Shown here piece by piece: positions 25,076 to 38,083 of a stretch of 64,000 nt of DNA. This stretch comes from Lucifuga dentata (Eukaryota; Chordata; Actinopteri; Ophidiiformes; Bythitidae), in the NCBI GenBank assembly GCA_014773175.1, contig VXCM01000267.1:24214-88213 (forward strand), written 5' to 3'. A program made the position numbers and the translations under genes. Position 1 is the first letter of the stretch. Each line of letters starts with the position of its first letter. The notes below the pieces were generated by a model, which was not told the origin of the DNA, made no database searches, and saw nothing but the letters and a program-made list of their open reading frames with translations.

Positions 25076-25641
25076 CTTCTGACATTTCCTACACTGTAAT
25101 CCACCCTCACACCTCTTTGAATCTCCTCTATCTCTCAATCTCTCCTCTTCTCCCTTCCTTCCATATTTTTTTTTCTCTTGCTGGTTTCTCTATTTTTGAT
25201 TTTCCCCTCTATTTTTTCTTTATTTTTTAATTTTTTCCCCCTCTAAACACACTTCTTCACAGCCCTGTCTTCCCTTTCCCTTGCTGAATCTCCCTGTACA
25301 TAACTCTTACATCATGTTCCCTCTTTTTTTTTTCTATGACCATTTTCATCCTCCCCCTCTTTGCGCATCTTCATACTTCCAAATTTCCATGCACCTCTCT
25401 GAGTCTTTTTTTTTTTTTTTTTTTTTAATGTTGGCAGCTATTTTGTAATACATCCTTTCCTGTGTCTCTTTTAAGTGACTCCTCCATTGCCTTAAAATCA
25501 TTGGTTTCTACATTAATTACTCGTAAAAGAGGTGGCATACCACCTGTTCCAGCCATCTTCTTGCTCACCCTGCTTTCTACTTCCTTTGGACATTAGGCAG
25601 ACAGCAGAAGGGCTGCCTGACATCTCCCCAGGCATTTTTCA

Positions 25642-26208
<567 letters not shown>

Positions 26209-26290
26209 TGAAAGAGAGATCCAAGTAGTGAAATTAAGAAAAAGATGAGAGAAAGAGATGGAGGAGAGGTGGAGATGACAGAAAAGAAGA

Positions 26291-26319
26291 GCAGTGCAGC
26301 GCAGTGCAGTGCAGTGCAG
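26291..26319. repeat. (GCAGT)n pentanucleotide repeat
   Basis: About five units with one C-for-T variant. Confidence 0.85.
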
Positions 26320-26411
26320 AGGAGAGAAAAGGAGAACAGTGCAGAGCACATGAACGGAGCAGCCTGACAGGCAGCAGCTTAGATTTGAGGGTGCATGCAC
26401 AGTGTCTCCAA

Positions 26412-26413
<2 letters not shown>

Positions 26414-26455
<42 letters not shown>
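26414..26455. repeat. (GA)n microsatellite
   Basis: About 20 GA units. Confidence 0.95.
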
Positions 26456-26458
<3 letters not shown>

Positions 26459-26710
26459 ATCCATTTCTACACAGAAACTGAGCTAGAAACAAATGATATA
26501 GTGTGCAATAGGTAAATGCTTGCTTGTGTGCATGGGAAAAGCAATGGAGAAAGAAGGAGAAAAGAGAGCAAAATAGAGAGAACAGAAGAAAAGAAAGAGA
26601 TTTTAAAAGATCTAAAGTGGTTATACAAAAAACAATCATATACAGGACTGTTGAAGTGAACACCATATTGGATAAACTCTGTTTTATGTTTTAACACCTC
26701 TCAGAAAGAT

Positions 26711-26749
26711 GCTCTCTCTCTCTCTCTCTCTCTCTCCCTCTCTCTCTCA
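26711..26749. repeat. (CT)n microsatellite
   Basis: CT run with one CC interruption. With the GA run about 270 bp upstream it forms an inverted pair. Confidence 0.9.
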
Positions 26750-27597
26750 GACAAAAATTAAAAATGTCTCTGTCTTCCTATGATTTCCTTCCACTTAAGT
26801 TTTATTTATTCATGTATTTATTCGATGTGTACATAATGTGCTTGTGTATGTGCATGTTAATACTTAACATTATTACAATATTAATTTACATAAAGAATCA
26901 CTAACTACTGAACTACATCTAATTAGTTCCATACCAAATGTCCATTTGTAGAAAGAAGTTTTTAAAAATCATATCACACACAATATTTTATATAGTAACT
27001 TTTCACTTGCACATTCTTTACAGTTCCAGCAATTACATAACACCTGCATCTGTCACTCACTTAATCTAAAGGCTACAGCAAAACACTAATTATCACTTAG
27101 GTAGGCTATGATGTATGCTAATTACCTTAAAGCAGAATGAAATTGCAGTTTAGAAATGCAATTGATTTTACATCCACAAATCCATCTGCAGAGCTTTAGT
27201 AACCTGAATGCTGAATGTACCAACAAGACTAAACCTTGATTATGAAGCAGATAAATGGGCCAAAATGACCATTTTTTTTCTTCATCTTCACCAGTGTTCT
27301 GCATTTCCTGTTCCTCTATTTCTACTCCCATACAGGAAAACACAAACTATTGAAATGAAAAACACAAGTTGATAGATTTTACATGTCTGGACTGGCTCAT
27401 CAGTGGTCCGTGTGATATCATCAAAGCACTGGAGGTTCAGTGGTATTAATGACAAAACATGATGTTTCTTGTTCGGTGTGGAGCATCACTGGAAAAGCAA
27501 AAATAGGCCATCAGTTCTAATTAGTGCTGCAATGAACAAAAATGCATCAAAAATCTGCAAATTTTAATTCTGTCAGCACTTGTGAAGTTCATGCATA

Positions 27598-28169
27598 AAG
27601 GACCATACTGACCATTTTGCATGTTTGAGCCTAATATATTCAATTTTCATACATGTTACATTACTGACAACCATTTCCCAAAGCATAATAATGGATGAAT
27701 TTAATTTTTTTTTTCCTATCTTCCAGACCACCATTGGTTTCAGTTCATTCTAGTACGCTATTAAAATCAACTTGTTGATACTTGAAACATTCTTGGGAAT
27801 AGGTAATCCATCATTGCGTACAAGATGTGTTTTCAGGTTTTTTTCGAAGTTACGTAATTTTAGCTAAAAAGCACGGAGTGAATATATGTCTCCACCGGGG
27901 AATATAGTCCCAAAAGAAGACCTGCGTTTATCGAAAAATTTAACTTACCGTGACTTCATAAGGCTGTGTAACTACTAGGCGAAACATTGATTTTTAAGGT
28001 GGGTGTATCGCTTGAATATTTGATTTTGAAAGATTTTGAAGAGATTTTGCAAAATATTAGGAAAGCTGAAATCCGGTTTTATCCCTTGGGAAATGATTGT
28101 CAGTAAAGTAACATGTATGAAAATTGAATATATTAGGCTCAAACATGCAAAATGGCTGGTATGGTCCTT
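27598..28169 (+). mobile_element. M1 family inverted-repeat element, copy D (best preserved)
   Basis: A 572-bp copy with intact TA on both sides (27596-27597 and 28170-28171). The left terminus AAGGACCATACTGACCATTT and right terminus AAATGGCTGGTATGGTCCTT are near-perfect inverted complements. Internal blocks match copy A closely, including CTCCACCGGGGAATATAGTC and TTTAAGGTGGGTGTATCGC. No coding sequence. This copy is the best model for the family. Confidence 0.8.
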
Positions 28170-28576
28170 TAGGCTCATCACTGTGAGAATAAAAGCTGTT
28201 TATAATATGGACATAGAGAATAGTTAATATTAAAGTAGCTGATTCAGTGAAGTAGAAAACAATAAAGGAGAATTGCGTGTGAACTAAAGTGTAATTACTG
28301 CAACATAACAAAATATTGTTAAATATGAATGAGACATGTATTGCTCTTAAAGTGCATCTCACTTTTGCATTATTCTACTTAATGAATACTAGTACATCAT
28401 ATTAGTGTTTGTCCCAATTATCCCATCTGTTGAGTCACCACCTCACAGTCACAGTGGGTGTTTTTTTTTTTCCTGACAAAAACAGACTGACATTAAGAAT
28501 ATCTACTTCACTGACTGCTGTTTCCCCAGGGACCTCCAAGACCTCTGGGATCTGTCTATCAACTGTACAGCTAGTG

Positions 28577-28604
28577 TGTGTGTGTATGGGNGGGGGGGGG
28601 GGGG
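28577..28604. repeat. Poly-G run with assembly N at 28591
   Basis: GGGNGGGGGGGGGGGGG after a short GT tract. Length is uncertain because of the N. Confidence 0.9.
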
Positions 28605-29271
28605 TGCTAGAGATACCCAGAGAGTCTACCTTTCCCTCCATCCCTCTTGCTTCACATTTCTCCATCTTGCCACATTAAACAGTTCAGCAAACACATTTAC
28701 AGCTCAGTGCCCTGCACCTTCCCCATCATGGCTCTAGATGGCAACCTTTCAATGCACATTACCAATGCAAGCTTTGGCCAAACCATTCAAACTTGACCTA
28801 TATCATATTTCTAACAACAAATCTAAATTATTCTCAAACTACTAGGTGGTTTTGTTTATTATAGCCCAAATGACTGCCTACTCATTACTATTTGCCTGAA
28901 GATAAGGGGCAACTGAAGTCCACAATGGTCTCCTTCCCTAAGCAGCAACATACACACTTCAACCACCAGGGGGCATGAGCTGAACATGCCTGCTGCAGGC
29001 ACAATCCTCTCTTCTTAGCCATACTCATTATCACAACATTACAAGGCAGCAAAGCACTGGTTTAGAGCACACAAGACCGGACAAGATGAGATTCATCTTT
29101 CACAGTGATTAATTTCCCCCAATGGGAAGTTAACTTGGCAGATGAGAGAAGCAAGTTGGAAAGCAATTTAGATTTACAATTTATAATTACCTAAGCACTC
29201 TGCACCCAGATCTTGAACTGGATGGTGAAAACAATAAATATCCAAAAATACTTGGTCTCTCACATTTTCAG

Positions 29272-29281
29272 AGGACTCCTG
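29272..29281 (+). other. Candidate 10-nt microexon
   Basis: A strong acceptor (TTGGTCTCTCACATTTTCAG) is followed by AGGACTCCTG and a donor, GTAAGG. Entering in phase 0 it leaves phase 1, which is what the 81-nt candidate exon 430 bp downstream needs. Too short to judge by itself. Confidence 0.25.
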
Positions 29282-29353
29282 GTAAGGTGGTAGCAGGAGT
29301 GTTACATAGAAATTTATGTGAGAGTGAAGCCAAGATTGGAATGAATACAAGGA

Positions 29354-29387
29354 ATTTTTTNTTTTTTTTTTTTTTTTTTTTTTTTTT
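29354..29387. repeat. Poly-T with assembly N at 29361
   Basis: Two T runs joined by one N. Another T run lies at 29477-29497. Confidence 0.95.
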
Positions 29388-29712
29388 GAGAAGAATCACA
29401 ACATATTATTGACATCAATGCAATTAAATTGCTGTCCTGAGCTCACCAACAGGGTCAATGTGCCTATCAGAAAATGTTTTTTTTTTTTTTTTTTTTAATC
29501 TCCATGGTCCTTCAACTGAGATAGAAAGCTGTTTTTTTTCTTCATGTGTTTGATGTTGAACACGTGGAGTTATATGAATATGTATGTGCAGAAATAATTT
29601 AGTCACAACCCACATGTGGTCAAGAGAAACTGTATTTCATCTCCTTCTGTACATGTGTGTTCATAACAACACTAAGTGGGTGTTCTCCTGTCCTATTTCT
29701 ACTCTCTTACAG

Positions 29713-29793
29713 GTAGACCTTGTGACATCGCCTATCTGCACTGTGACAGCAGTGAGAAAGAATCCCATTTCCACCTGTCATTCAGAGCTCCTG
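29713..29793 (+). CDS. Candidate 81-nt internal exon, unrecognised protein
   Basis: A textbook acceptor (TCCTATTTCTACTCTCTTACAG) precedes, and GTAAGTTGG follows. Length is 81 nt. In the frame entered at phase 1 the exon reads RPCDIAYLHCDSSEKESHFH followed by LSFRAP, leaving one base over. The next candidate exon (31336) completes that codon as Gly and stays open, which supports the frame. A second frame is also open here but meets a stop in the next exon. The two cysteines and lack of hydrophobic bias suggest a folded, perhaps extracellular, segment (inference). The family was not recognised. Confidence 0.4.
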
Positions 29794-30104
29794 GTAAGTT
29801 GGTTGCTGATTGAAAATGTGAATTCTCGCTTGCGTTACGTGAGTGAGAAATGCTTGTGAAAGTCTGCGATCAGTAAGTGTGTGTACTTGTGTGTATTTGT
29901 GTGAGAGAGTGTATCTATGTGGTGTGTACTGCTGTCTATTTCTGTGATATTCCACATTGTAACCGAAGCTCCAGCAGTACTGTATGCAAAATTCATGCCA
30001 ACATCCATGTAATTATTTGATCTGATCAACATGAAGGTGATAATAACTGAGTATAGTATATACAAAAAGAATATGCATGATAGTCTGCATGCATTATAAT
30101 GTAA

Positions 30105-30130
30105 ACAACAAAACAAAACAAAACAAAACA
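30105..30130. repeat. (AAAAC)n repeat
   Basis: About five AAAAC units. Confidence 0.9.
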
Positions 30131-30380
30131 GGTTTTTGGCCTTCCACAACTTAAACTGAATGATAAAGGCCTGCTGTTCTGCTTAATTAACTAGCTTCGC
30201 CTCTACATTCTTGATAAAAATAAACATTAAAGGGGATTTATACAGTTTTCAATGTTCTTATTCTTATTTTATGTAGGGAGCAATGCTGATGCACTTCGAC
30301 TCTCCCTTGCTGCAGCAGCACCGTGCACACTGAGTGAAAACATGCCATTTTCAGTACCATCTCTTTAAGGTCCCCTCCTT

Positions 30381-30731
30381 AAAGTCTTAACGTCTCCTTA
30401 AAGTCTTAGAGTCTGGAGGAGTCCCCTCTCATCCAGACTCTGGAACTCACTTCCACTACACATCCATCAGCTGGACTCCATCACACACTTCAAATCACAG
30501 ATTAAAACACATTTGTTTAAATTGTCTTACTCATTATAATCACATTAACTATGCCATTCTATCCATACTATATTTATCCATACTCCATATTTTTTTTATC
30601 TCAATTCTGACTTGATGCTGTTTTAATTACGTTGTATTGTAATGTCTATGTACTTGAATCCTTTGTTTTAATTCCTATCCTGATGTACTGTACGGTGTCC
30701 TTGAGTGTTTTGAAAGGTGCCAACAAATACA

Positions 30732-30780
<49 letters not shown>
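30381..30780 (+). mobile_element. L2-like LINE 3' end with (TTA)n tail, nested in M2
   Basis: The frame reads a LINE ORF C-terminus, LWNSLPLHIHQLDSITHFKS followed by QIKTHLFKLS, typical of L2/CR1-group elements. A 3' UTR follows with GAGTGTTTTGAAAGGTGCC, and the copy ends in a (TTA)n tail at 30734-30780. It is 5'-truncated. A 13-bp CTCCTTAAAGTCT direct repeat sits at the left junction. Confidence 0.75.
30734..30780. repeat. (TTA)n LINE tail
   Basis: About 15 TTA units forming the 3' tail of the nested LINE. Confidence 0.95.
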
Positions 30781-30782
<2 letters not shown>

Positions 30783-31275
30783 AGGCCTAGACTGGCAATG
30801 ACTGCAGAACACAGATGCAAGCCAAACACTCACAAACAAGGCTCATAGTTGATGGGTGTGTCTAATCAGGTGTGTGGGTGGGTATATTTAAATGTGTTAT
30901 GTTGACATGCTTGAAGGAAAGGGCCAATGAATTAAACATGAAGGTTTCAGGGCAGATCTGGGTTTGTCTTACAGGATGCATTTCTACAGCGTGAAACTGA
31001 AAAAATCTTCAACACATACTCCCAAATATACTACACAATAAAACGTACAAAAACTAATGCCATGCCTAACTAACACCTGTGAGAAGAGCACACAAGCACA
31101 GGTGCCTTGACACCTTGTACAAATCTAAAAACATGAGAGGATCTGTAAAAACAACTTTATGTTTTTCGTGAATAATTTGCATGCCAAAATGCTTGTTTAT
31201 TGTTTCTCGCTGTAGAGCTGTGAAACAAGCTCTTTCACACTTAGGCACTTTATTTGAACCGAGGGTTTAGAATGC

Positions 31276-31280
<5 letters not shown>

Positions 31281-31327
<47 letters not shown>

Positions 31328-31328
31328 T
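31281..31328. repeat. (CT)n microsatellite forming a polypyrimidine tract
   Basis: About 21 CT units continue into CCCTCTCTACCAG, the acceptor of the 44-nt candidate exon. If that exon is real, the microsatellite is its polypyrimidine tract. Confidence 0.9.
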
Positions 31329-31335
31329 CTACCAG

Positions 31336-31379
31336 GATTAGGGCTCCAGTTCCCACTGGGAGAACTCATGATGGAAAAG
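31336..31379 (+). CDS. Candidate 44-nt internal exon, unrecognised protein
   Basis: The acceptor is a (CT)n tract ending in CTACCAG; the donor is GTAAGCAC. Joined to the 81-nt candidate exon at phase 1, it reads GLGLQFPLGELMMEK with no stop and ends on a codon boundary. Splice strength and phase agreement are the evidence; the protein is not recognised. The fragment is too small for domain assignment. Confidence 0.38.
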
Positions 31380-31589
31380 GTAAGCACTCACTGCACCATG
31401 AGCCTCTGTGGATGAAAGCATCTAACAAATGGCAGATGTTACCCATGTAAAGATGCTGTCAGTTTTTCAGCAAAACACGTGACAGAAGGTGTGTGATAAC
31501 AAAGCTGTCTAAGGTGGATTGATGGTGCCATGCCTCTATCTAATTTGGCTTCTTCTCCCTCATCTCTGTGTGATGCGTATCCCATGGAG

Positions 31590-31597
31590 GATTCTGG
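31590..31597 (+). other. Candidate 8-nt microexon
   Basis: GATTCTGG lies between an AG and a strong donor, GTAAGTGA. Upstream are a long pyrimidine stretch (CTTCTTCTCCCTCATCTCTG) and a TGC motif near the acceptor, a layout known for SRRM4-regulated neuronal microexons. Without it the next candidate exon would open on a TAG; with it the junction reads Asp-Ser-Gly and remains open. Confidence 0.25.
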
Positions 31598-31784
31598 GTA
31601 AGTGACAGTTCAATACCCCCCTACCTCCACATGCGCTTCAACACACGTATGCACATGCATACACACACAAACGTTTACACATTGCTACCCCCTACTCCCC
31701 TTGAGGCAGCGGGAAGACCTCTGCTGAGTTGGGAACCCTCCTCCATCTGGAGATAGGCAATGATTACTAGCCTGCGGGATGGAA

Positions 31785-31812
<28 letters not shown>
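31785..31812. repeat. (CA)n microsatellite
   Basis: About 14 CA units. Confidence 0.95.
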
Positions 31813-31815
<3 letters not shown>

Positions 31816-32131
31816 CACTAGCACTACTTTTTCCTCCCTACTTTTTGGTCACATTCACTGGATCACTCATATTAGCCACTACAAGTTGAGCATCCAATCA
31901 TGCTACTATGGCAACCTCCCATTTCTGTTTTTTATGCTTCCTAAAACTTCTCTGACCTGTCTCACTTTGCCCTTTATTAGCGCATGTCCCACAGGGTGCA
32001 TATGTCTGCACAAACATTAAATCAGAGCCATTTTTCAGCTCTAAAATGTAGTTGTCCTCTCTGTGTTATTACACCTGCCTTTTGTTCGATTTCTGAATCT
32101 CTGTCTGAGTACGTTTGTCTGTCTTGCTCAG

Positions 32132-32157
32132 AGCTAGGGCCAACAGTGGAATGTTTG
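32132..32157 (+). other. Candidate 26-nt exon
   Basis: The acceptor TTTGTCTGTCTTGCTCAG and donor GTAAGCAAC bound a 26-nt segment. Entered in phase 2 after the 8-nt candidate it reads (G)ARANSGMF and leaves phase 1. It is the last member of the plus-strand chain before the assembly gap, which may hide further exons. Confidence 0.28.
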
Positions 32158-32599
32158 GTAAGCAACCTGCCTATAAGATTCAAAAGCAGAAGGGAGAAGA
32201 AGAGATATTAAATAGATAAGATGGGGAAGTAGGGAGGAAGGGTATATATAGCAGTCATCCTCAAAATCCAGACTTCGCTCTGGATCTGAAATGAACCACA
32301 ATTGTCTTCAGACTCTGAGCAAATTTTCATATGTATTATTTTTCATATGTATTATTAGTATTATCTCCAAGACATCGCTGTGATGTAACAAGTCTAAATT
32401 CTCTACCTTCTCCGTGAAAAAAGCAAAACCGAATGTCCAGCTGCTCCACTATCTGTGTGAGAATGTCTACTCTGCTTTGGTTTAGTCCAATCAAATCATA
32501 TTCAGCGTTCCGTCATCTCCATGACACGGCGTTGGGCTCATTGAAAGTGACAGCACAGATCAAGAGTTGAGATTTGATAGCGCAGGTAGTTTCATCAGC

Positions 32600-32888
32600 N
32601 NNNNNNNNNNNNNNNNNNNNNNNNNNNNNNNNNNNNNNNNNNNNNNNNNNNNNNNNNNNNNNNNNNNNNNNNNNNNNNNNNNNNNNNNNNNNNNNNNNNN
32701 NNNNNNNNNNNNNNNNNNNNNNNNNNNNNNNNNNNNNNNNNNNNNNNNNNNNNNNNNNNNNNNNNNNNNNNNNNNNNNNNNNNNNNNNNNNNNNNNNNNN
32801 NNNNNNNNNNNNNNNNNNNNNNNNNNNNNNNNNNNNNNNNNNNNNNNNNNNNNNNNNNNNNNNNNNNNNNNNNNNNNNNNNNNNNNNN
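32600..32888. other. Assembly gap (289 N)
   Basis: A run of 289 Ns. The right edge begins with a CCCCA-type repeat (CCCACCCCACCCCACCCC), which may be why assembly failed. All open frames through it are artefacts. Confidence 1.
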
Positions 32889-35150
32889 CCCACCCCACCC
32901 CACCCCTGCGCGCACTTGACACCTTAAATTCCCGGTAAAAATTAGGATCCCAGTCTGACTCTGGCTTGACTGACCTTAATAAACAGACCTTTGTCTTATT
33001 GAAAATTTTCTTTGTGGACCTTTAAGATTTTTATTTGAGTACCCCCTGGTAGATATATGGGTAGGTAAAAATGGAGAGTGGGGGCAGATAAAAAGGAAGA
33101 GAGACTGATAGGTGGGTGGGCATAGTAAATCATATATAAATTTAATAGAAGGATAGAAATAGATGTGGAGAAGGAAAGAACGGCAATAAAAAAGGAATGA
33201 GGAAACAAAAAAGTAATGGCAGGAGTTTGGAGTGGCAGAAGAAAGCTGGAGACTTTCTTACTTTAACTTTGTTTCCTTTAGATAAATTTAAGCCTTGAGT
33301 TTACCACTAATTACTTTTTGTGTCCTTGCTGAGGTAGTTTGACAAAGAAACAACAAGAGTCAACCCTCTTTTCTCAGAACCAGAAAATATCTATGTGACA
33401 TTTGGCATTCCTCATAACTGAAAACAGCAAAATAATAAACACCTCACGACTCCGTAATTGCAGTAAAGAGCTCACGCTCCATCATACTCAGCGTTGGGAG
33501 GACTTTTAACCAGCTGCTCTTAACACAGTTATAATTACCGCAACCAAATGAAACAAAATTTCTTAATATGCTTCTCCTGTCAAAATAATGTGTTCCTCTT
33601 GAGAGAGAACAAAACAGTACTGAATTTAAATTGGGTTAACACTGTTAGCTGGAAATTCTGTCTACAAACTATGTACTCTAAACTCAGATGGCTTGAACAG
33701 GAGAATGGAGCACATAATGAGCACATAAACTACCACATGTTAACCTGAAGAAATGTTAGAATGATAACTTGCAACCTTTTCACAGCATCCATTTGATTTC
33801 CTACAGATAATCAAGGTACAGTTTACTTAACGTTAACCACACATGCCTAGCCATCTGTGATTCTAGATCAATCAACAGATCAAATGATCACCTTGTAGTT
33901 GGTAAAGAACTAATTCAGATCATGGTGAGACCACTTCCTCAAAAGGGTCTCGGTTATTCTGGTCCGTACCTGAATCCAATTGCTGTGTTCAGACCTGCCC
34001 AAACGAATTGTACCAAGTAGGAAAATGAGCCCAAGGATGATTCAAGCAGGCTAAACCACAGAGATATAATAAAAAATAAATAAATAAAAAACTTTAAAAA
34101 ATTGTAAATTGTAAATAATGTAAAATAGACATATAACCTATATAACCCAACAAATTTAAGAAAATACAACTAAATATCCCCAACTTTAAACTGCAAATTT
34201 TACACATTTTGGTAATAAAGGAGAGTTCCTCCAGGATTTTATGAACCTAATATATGTTTAATATTTAGTTTTTGTTTTGGTTTGTTATGTTGCCATCATA
34301 CTATGTATGATGGCAAACAATTTACTTTCTACTGAGAACACACACTCTAGCACTGCTGGTTGGAATAGCTCATTAAGAACAGTCAATCATACTAACACAT
34401 AAAGACAGCTTTCATTAAATGCTCTGCCAGACCTCAAATGAGAATTAGGTAAAATACAGGATAAAGGTGACATCATCCACACAGAAGCCTCAGTGCCCAG
34501 TGTTTTACACCCAATTAAATGCCACATGGGACTATAGTCAACTTAAATTATACTAAATGTAACCTCTAATATTTCATTTGTGTGTGTGCGTGCGTGCGTG
34601 CACGCATCTTCAAACTGCCCCAGAACTGATGAAGGCATAAACAGCACAGTGTGGTTCAATTATGGAAACTCTATCCACATAATTGGGAATGAATATAATG
34701 CATAACTTGTGGCAGTCCTTAGAGAAGATGTCATTTTGTGCTAATTAGCCACCTAGCTTGTGTACTGTATGCACGTGCACAGATTATGTAACTTCTGCTA
34801 ACAATTTACTTTGACTGATATCATCACTGCACTAGTTAGAGGATAAGAACAGAAGGTGTACTGCTATGCTTCTGTTTTTGTTCTGTAGCCATTCTTGATC
34901 TTTCTGATCATGCTTTTTCAGTTCAAATAAAGGGAAAACATACTGAATACGCTGAAGGAATGCAATGCAAACTACATAGTTCTTGGTTCAGTGCTTTACT
35001 AAGTTCTTCTGCCAAGGAGGTTATGTTTTCAGTGTCATTAGTTTGTTAGTTAGTGGAATATCTCTAATTAAGGGCCCTTTTTTAATTTGGTGGAAAATTG
35101 TGACTTGGGCCAATGAACAAGTGATTAATTTTTGGTGTGGATCCCAGATT

Positions 35151-35190
35151 AAAAAAAAAAAAAAAAAAAANAAAAAAAAAAAAAAAAAAA
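35151..35190. repeat. Poly-A with assembly N at 35171
   Basis: Two 19-20 base A runs joined by one N. A further A run lies at 35691-35713. Confidence 0.95.
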
Positions 35191-37852
35191 TTGGAGGGAT
35201 TTTTCCCTATTTTCTAAAAAACTGAAAAAGAAAGAAGAAGCATGCTGATATGTCTGTAGCATATATTATGATGCAAACAGATGGAAATTAAAATTTTCAA
35301 ATAAATACAGGAAAAATAAATGCAGAAATACAGGAAAAATAAATATAGAGTAAATTTAAATTAATTATCCTGCTGAAGGTGATGAAACAGTATAACTTTT
35401 AGGTCAATCTAGGACTATATATTAACAATATATCAGCAAAAATCTACATAAGTAAAAAAAAAAACGGATTTTTCTGCTGTTGAATGTAGAAAGTAAAAAT
35501 AAATGAAAAAAACTTACAGTGATAACAGTAGTCATTATTAGTTACTTAGTTTACACCATCAATACGTAATTAATAATTAATGTTATTAATAAACCTCTGA
35601 TATACCAGTACATCCAATCATACAATAGGTCTCTGCTGTGTTGGTTTGGTTGGTTGGTCCCTATTCTTACATGTTCCATAAGCTCAATTTAAAAAAAAAA
35701 AAAAAAAAAAAAATCATATCAGTTGGCTTTACTATGGACACAATATCTTGCACATTCTGGTTCCCCAATACCATCTAAGGTGGATGAACAAATCTTGCAA
35801 CCATTTTTGGGGCTGATTTTGAGTGTTAACTCTGGAGCTTCCAGCAGGAATAAATCCATGACAGCAAATTACTGAAAAATATAAAATGTCTAAATGTCTA
35901 AATTTTTTGCTATAAGTGCTATAAGTTTTCTCAGTAATGCGTTTTGGGAGAGTTCTTAGTGTTTCTAAATCTTCTGTCAATGTGGCAGAGTTGTGTAACA
36001 TGAAAAAGAATCAAGGAAAGAGAAAGAGAACATCCCTGCATTCCCACTGAGACATGAGTGTGAAACAGAGAGGGCAGAATTGCAGAGATTTCTAAAGCAA
36101 AGTAAGGGAAGGCAGACTCTAAAGGTAGGAACTGAAAAGATGAGGGACACACTGAGAAACAAAATAAGAGAGAGAGACAGAAAGAACATTAAAGAGAAAG
36201 ATAAATGAAACTTCAATCCGAATGCCAGAAAAATTAGCTCTTTTACATAATGCATTAAGCATCTGAAAAACATCTCTTAACGATCCTCCAAGTTCTCACA
36301 CTAAGGTCTCCATCTGAGACTCAGTGGAAATGAGGCTTAAAAAGAAGCCATTTATATTTTATTCAGGTTCAATAAACAACAACTGCTCGCCAAAGCAACT
36401 GATCTCATGTCTAAGATAATAGATACCAACCATTTAATAGCAAAACAAAGGTAATAGTCCATTTCTCTAATGAAGACATTTAGGAGTAAGAATGTAACTT
36501 GAAGAGAGCAGAGGCGCTAGTGGGTCCTTACTTGCTGTGATCTCTGTTTGAAAGGTTAGAGATATTGGTGCCACAGACAGAGGTTTCAGTCTTTATATTT
36601 AGATGAAGAAACAGATCGGCTCTTTGCTTAAATGGAGCAAGTAAATCTAAAAAGTGTTCAAGGTACATTATGTCTTATGAGACAGAAAGCTATAAACACA
36701 TTTATAAAGCTCATAAAAGCAATAATCCATACCTTTATGGCAACATTGCTGAAACAGATACATCTCATTGTATGAGTAAACAGTATTTAAAGTGCTTTAC
36801 CTTGCTGACTGCTCTGGCCCCAAGACTCCACAGATATTTTCTTCGAAAATAATTTATGTACATCATTTCACAAAAATGTGCAAATGTGTTTCTGTTTGTC
36901 CTAAAATGTACAATCAAACCTACAATAACCTATATTTTTATTAGCATTGAATTGAGACTTGCCCATGATGACAAACCCACCAGTTCTGATTAGCTGATAT
37001 CCATTCAGCATTAAAAGACTGAGAGATAAAGTAAACAAGTGACTGGTGAAGAAAATCTCCATCTAACAAACTACTGATGCACATATATTTCTCAGGAGTT
37101 GGTGGAGACAAAACAGAAGGAAAGGCAGAGTGAATACTGGACTTACATTCATCAGGTGGTCAGAAACAGATTCCAACTGAATGCTGACTGTGAATCTGCT
37201 GCATGAGTAACTAGGAAAGTGTTTGCTAACACATTAGCCACTACCATTGATGGTATATCAGGGCTTCATGTCTATATAAGTTTAACATTTCCTTGATACC
37301 TAATGACCAAAAGCAATTAATGTAGCTTTAAGTTAAAAAGGGACGTTATCTGTCACTGGAAACATATTTTAGGTACTCTTTAATAATATTTTGGAATGGT
37401 ATACATGGGACAAGAACAGATTGACTAGGATTCCCTCCTAGTTCATTAGGTCTGTTGCTTTGATAACATTTGCTTTGATTGGTCATAAACAACACTGAAA
37501 TAACATGAAATCAAACAAGACACATGATCACAAAGAAAATTATGAGTAATTGTTTTGCATGTGTGGAAAAAGTCAACTTGATGAAAACTAGCATAAGTTG
37601 CAGATTTTTTTTTTTTTTTTAAGGCTCCAAAACCTCATATCCTACTACATGGTCTACATGGGAAAATTGGGTATAGAGATTGGCTGGCTGGCTGGATGGA
37701 TGGATAATAAATGTTTTCTCTTCTTACAAGCAAAAGCGTGCCTTGGACACATTTATTTGATACTTGCTTTTACAGTTCTAGAAAAATAAAAATACAAGCA
37801 AAAGGTTGCAGCAATTGTTTCGTCAGATAAATGCAGAGATGCATCACAGTAA

Positions 37853-37882
37853 AAAAAAAAAAAAANATAAAAAAAAAAAAAA
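37853..37882. repeat. Poly-A with assembly N at 37866
   Basis: A-rich run with N and one T. Confidence 0.9.
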
Positions 37883-38016
37883 ATCATGTTTTCTTCAAAC
37901 ATAATTCTCATGAGACTGCCTGTCATTTCAGTAGTTTCTCCATTTAGAACGTCACAGTCTCGATTGCTGTCTCACTGGAGACAGGAGATCACTGCATTGC
38001 CCATCTGGTATACATA

Positions 38017-38032
38017 CACACACACACACACC

Positions 38033-38082
<50 letters not shown>

Positions 38083-38083
38083 N

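Larger units (their letters stand above)
30229..31045 (+). mobile_element. M2 dispersed repeat, copy 1, split by a LINE
   Basis: It begins near AAAGGGGATTTATACAG and contains the family core CACACTGAGTGAAAACATGCCATTTTC and CATCTCTTTAAGGTCCCCTCC (30325-30380). The second part resumes near 30783 with AAAGGCCTAGACTGGC and continues through GGGTGTGTCTAATCAGG, GGATGCATTTCT and TTCAACACATACTC, which match copy 2 at about 49.4-49.8 kb. The middle (30381-30780) is an inserted LINE. Probably a non-autonomous DNA transposon; its class is not proven. Confidence 0.6.

Noticed and set aside
32513..32938. Open frames across the 289-N gap
   Set aside because: Ns have no stop codons; these frames are artefacts.
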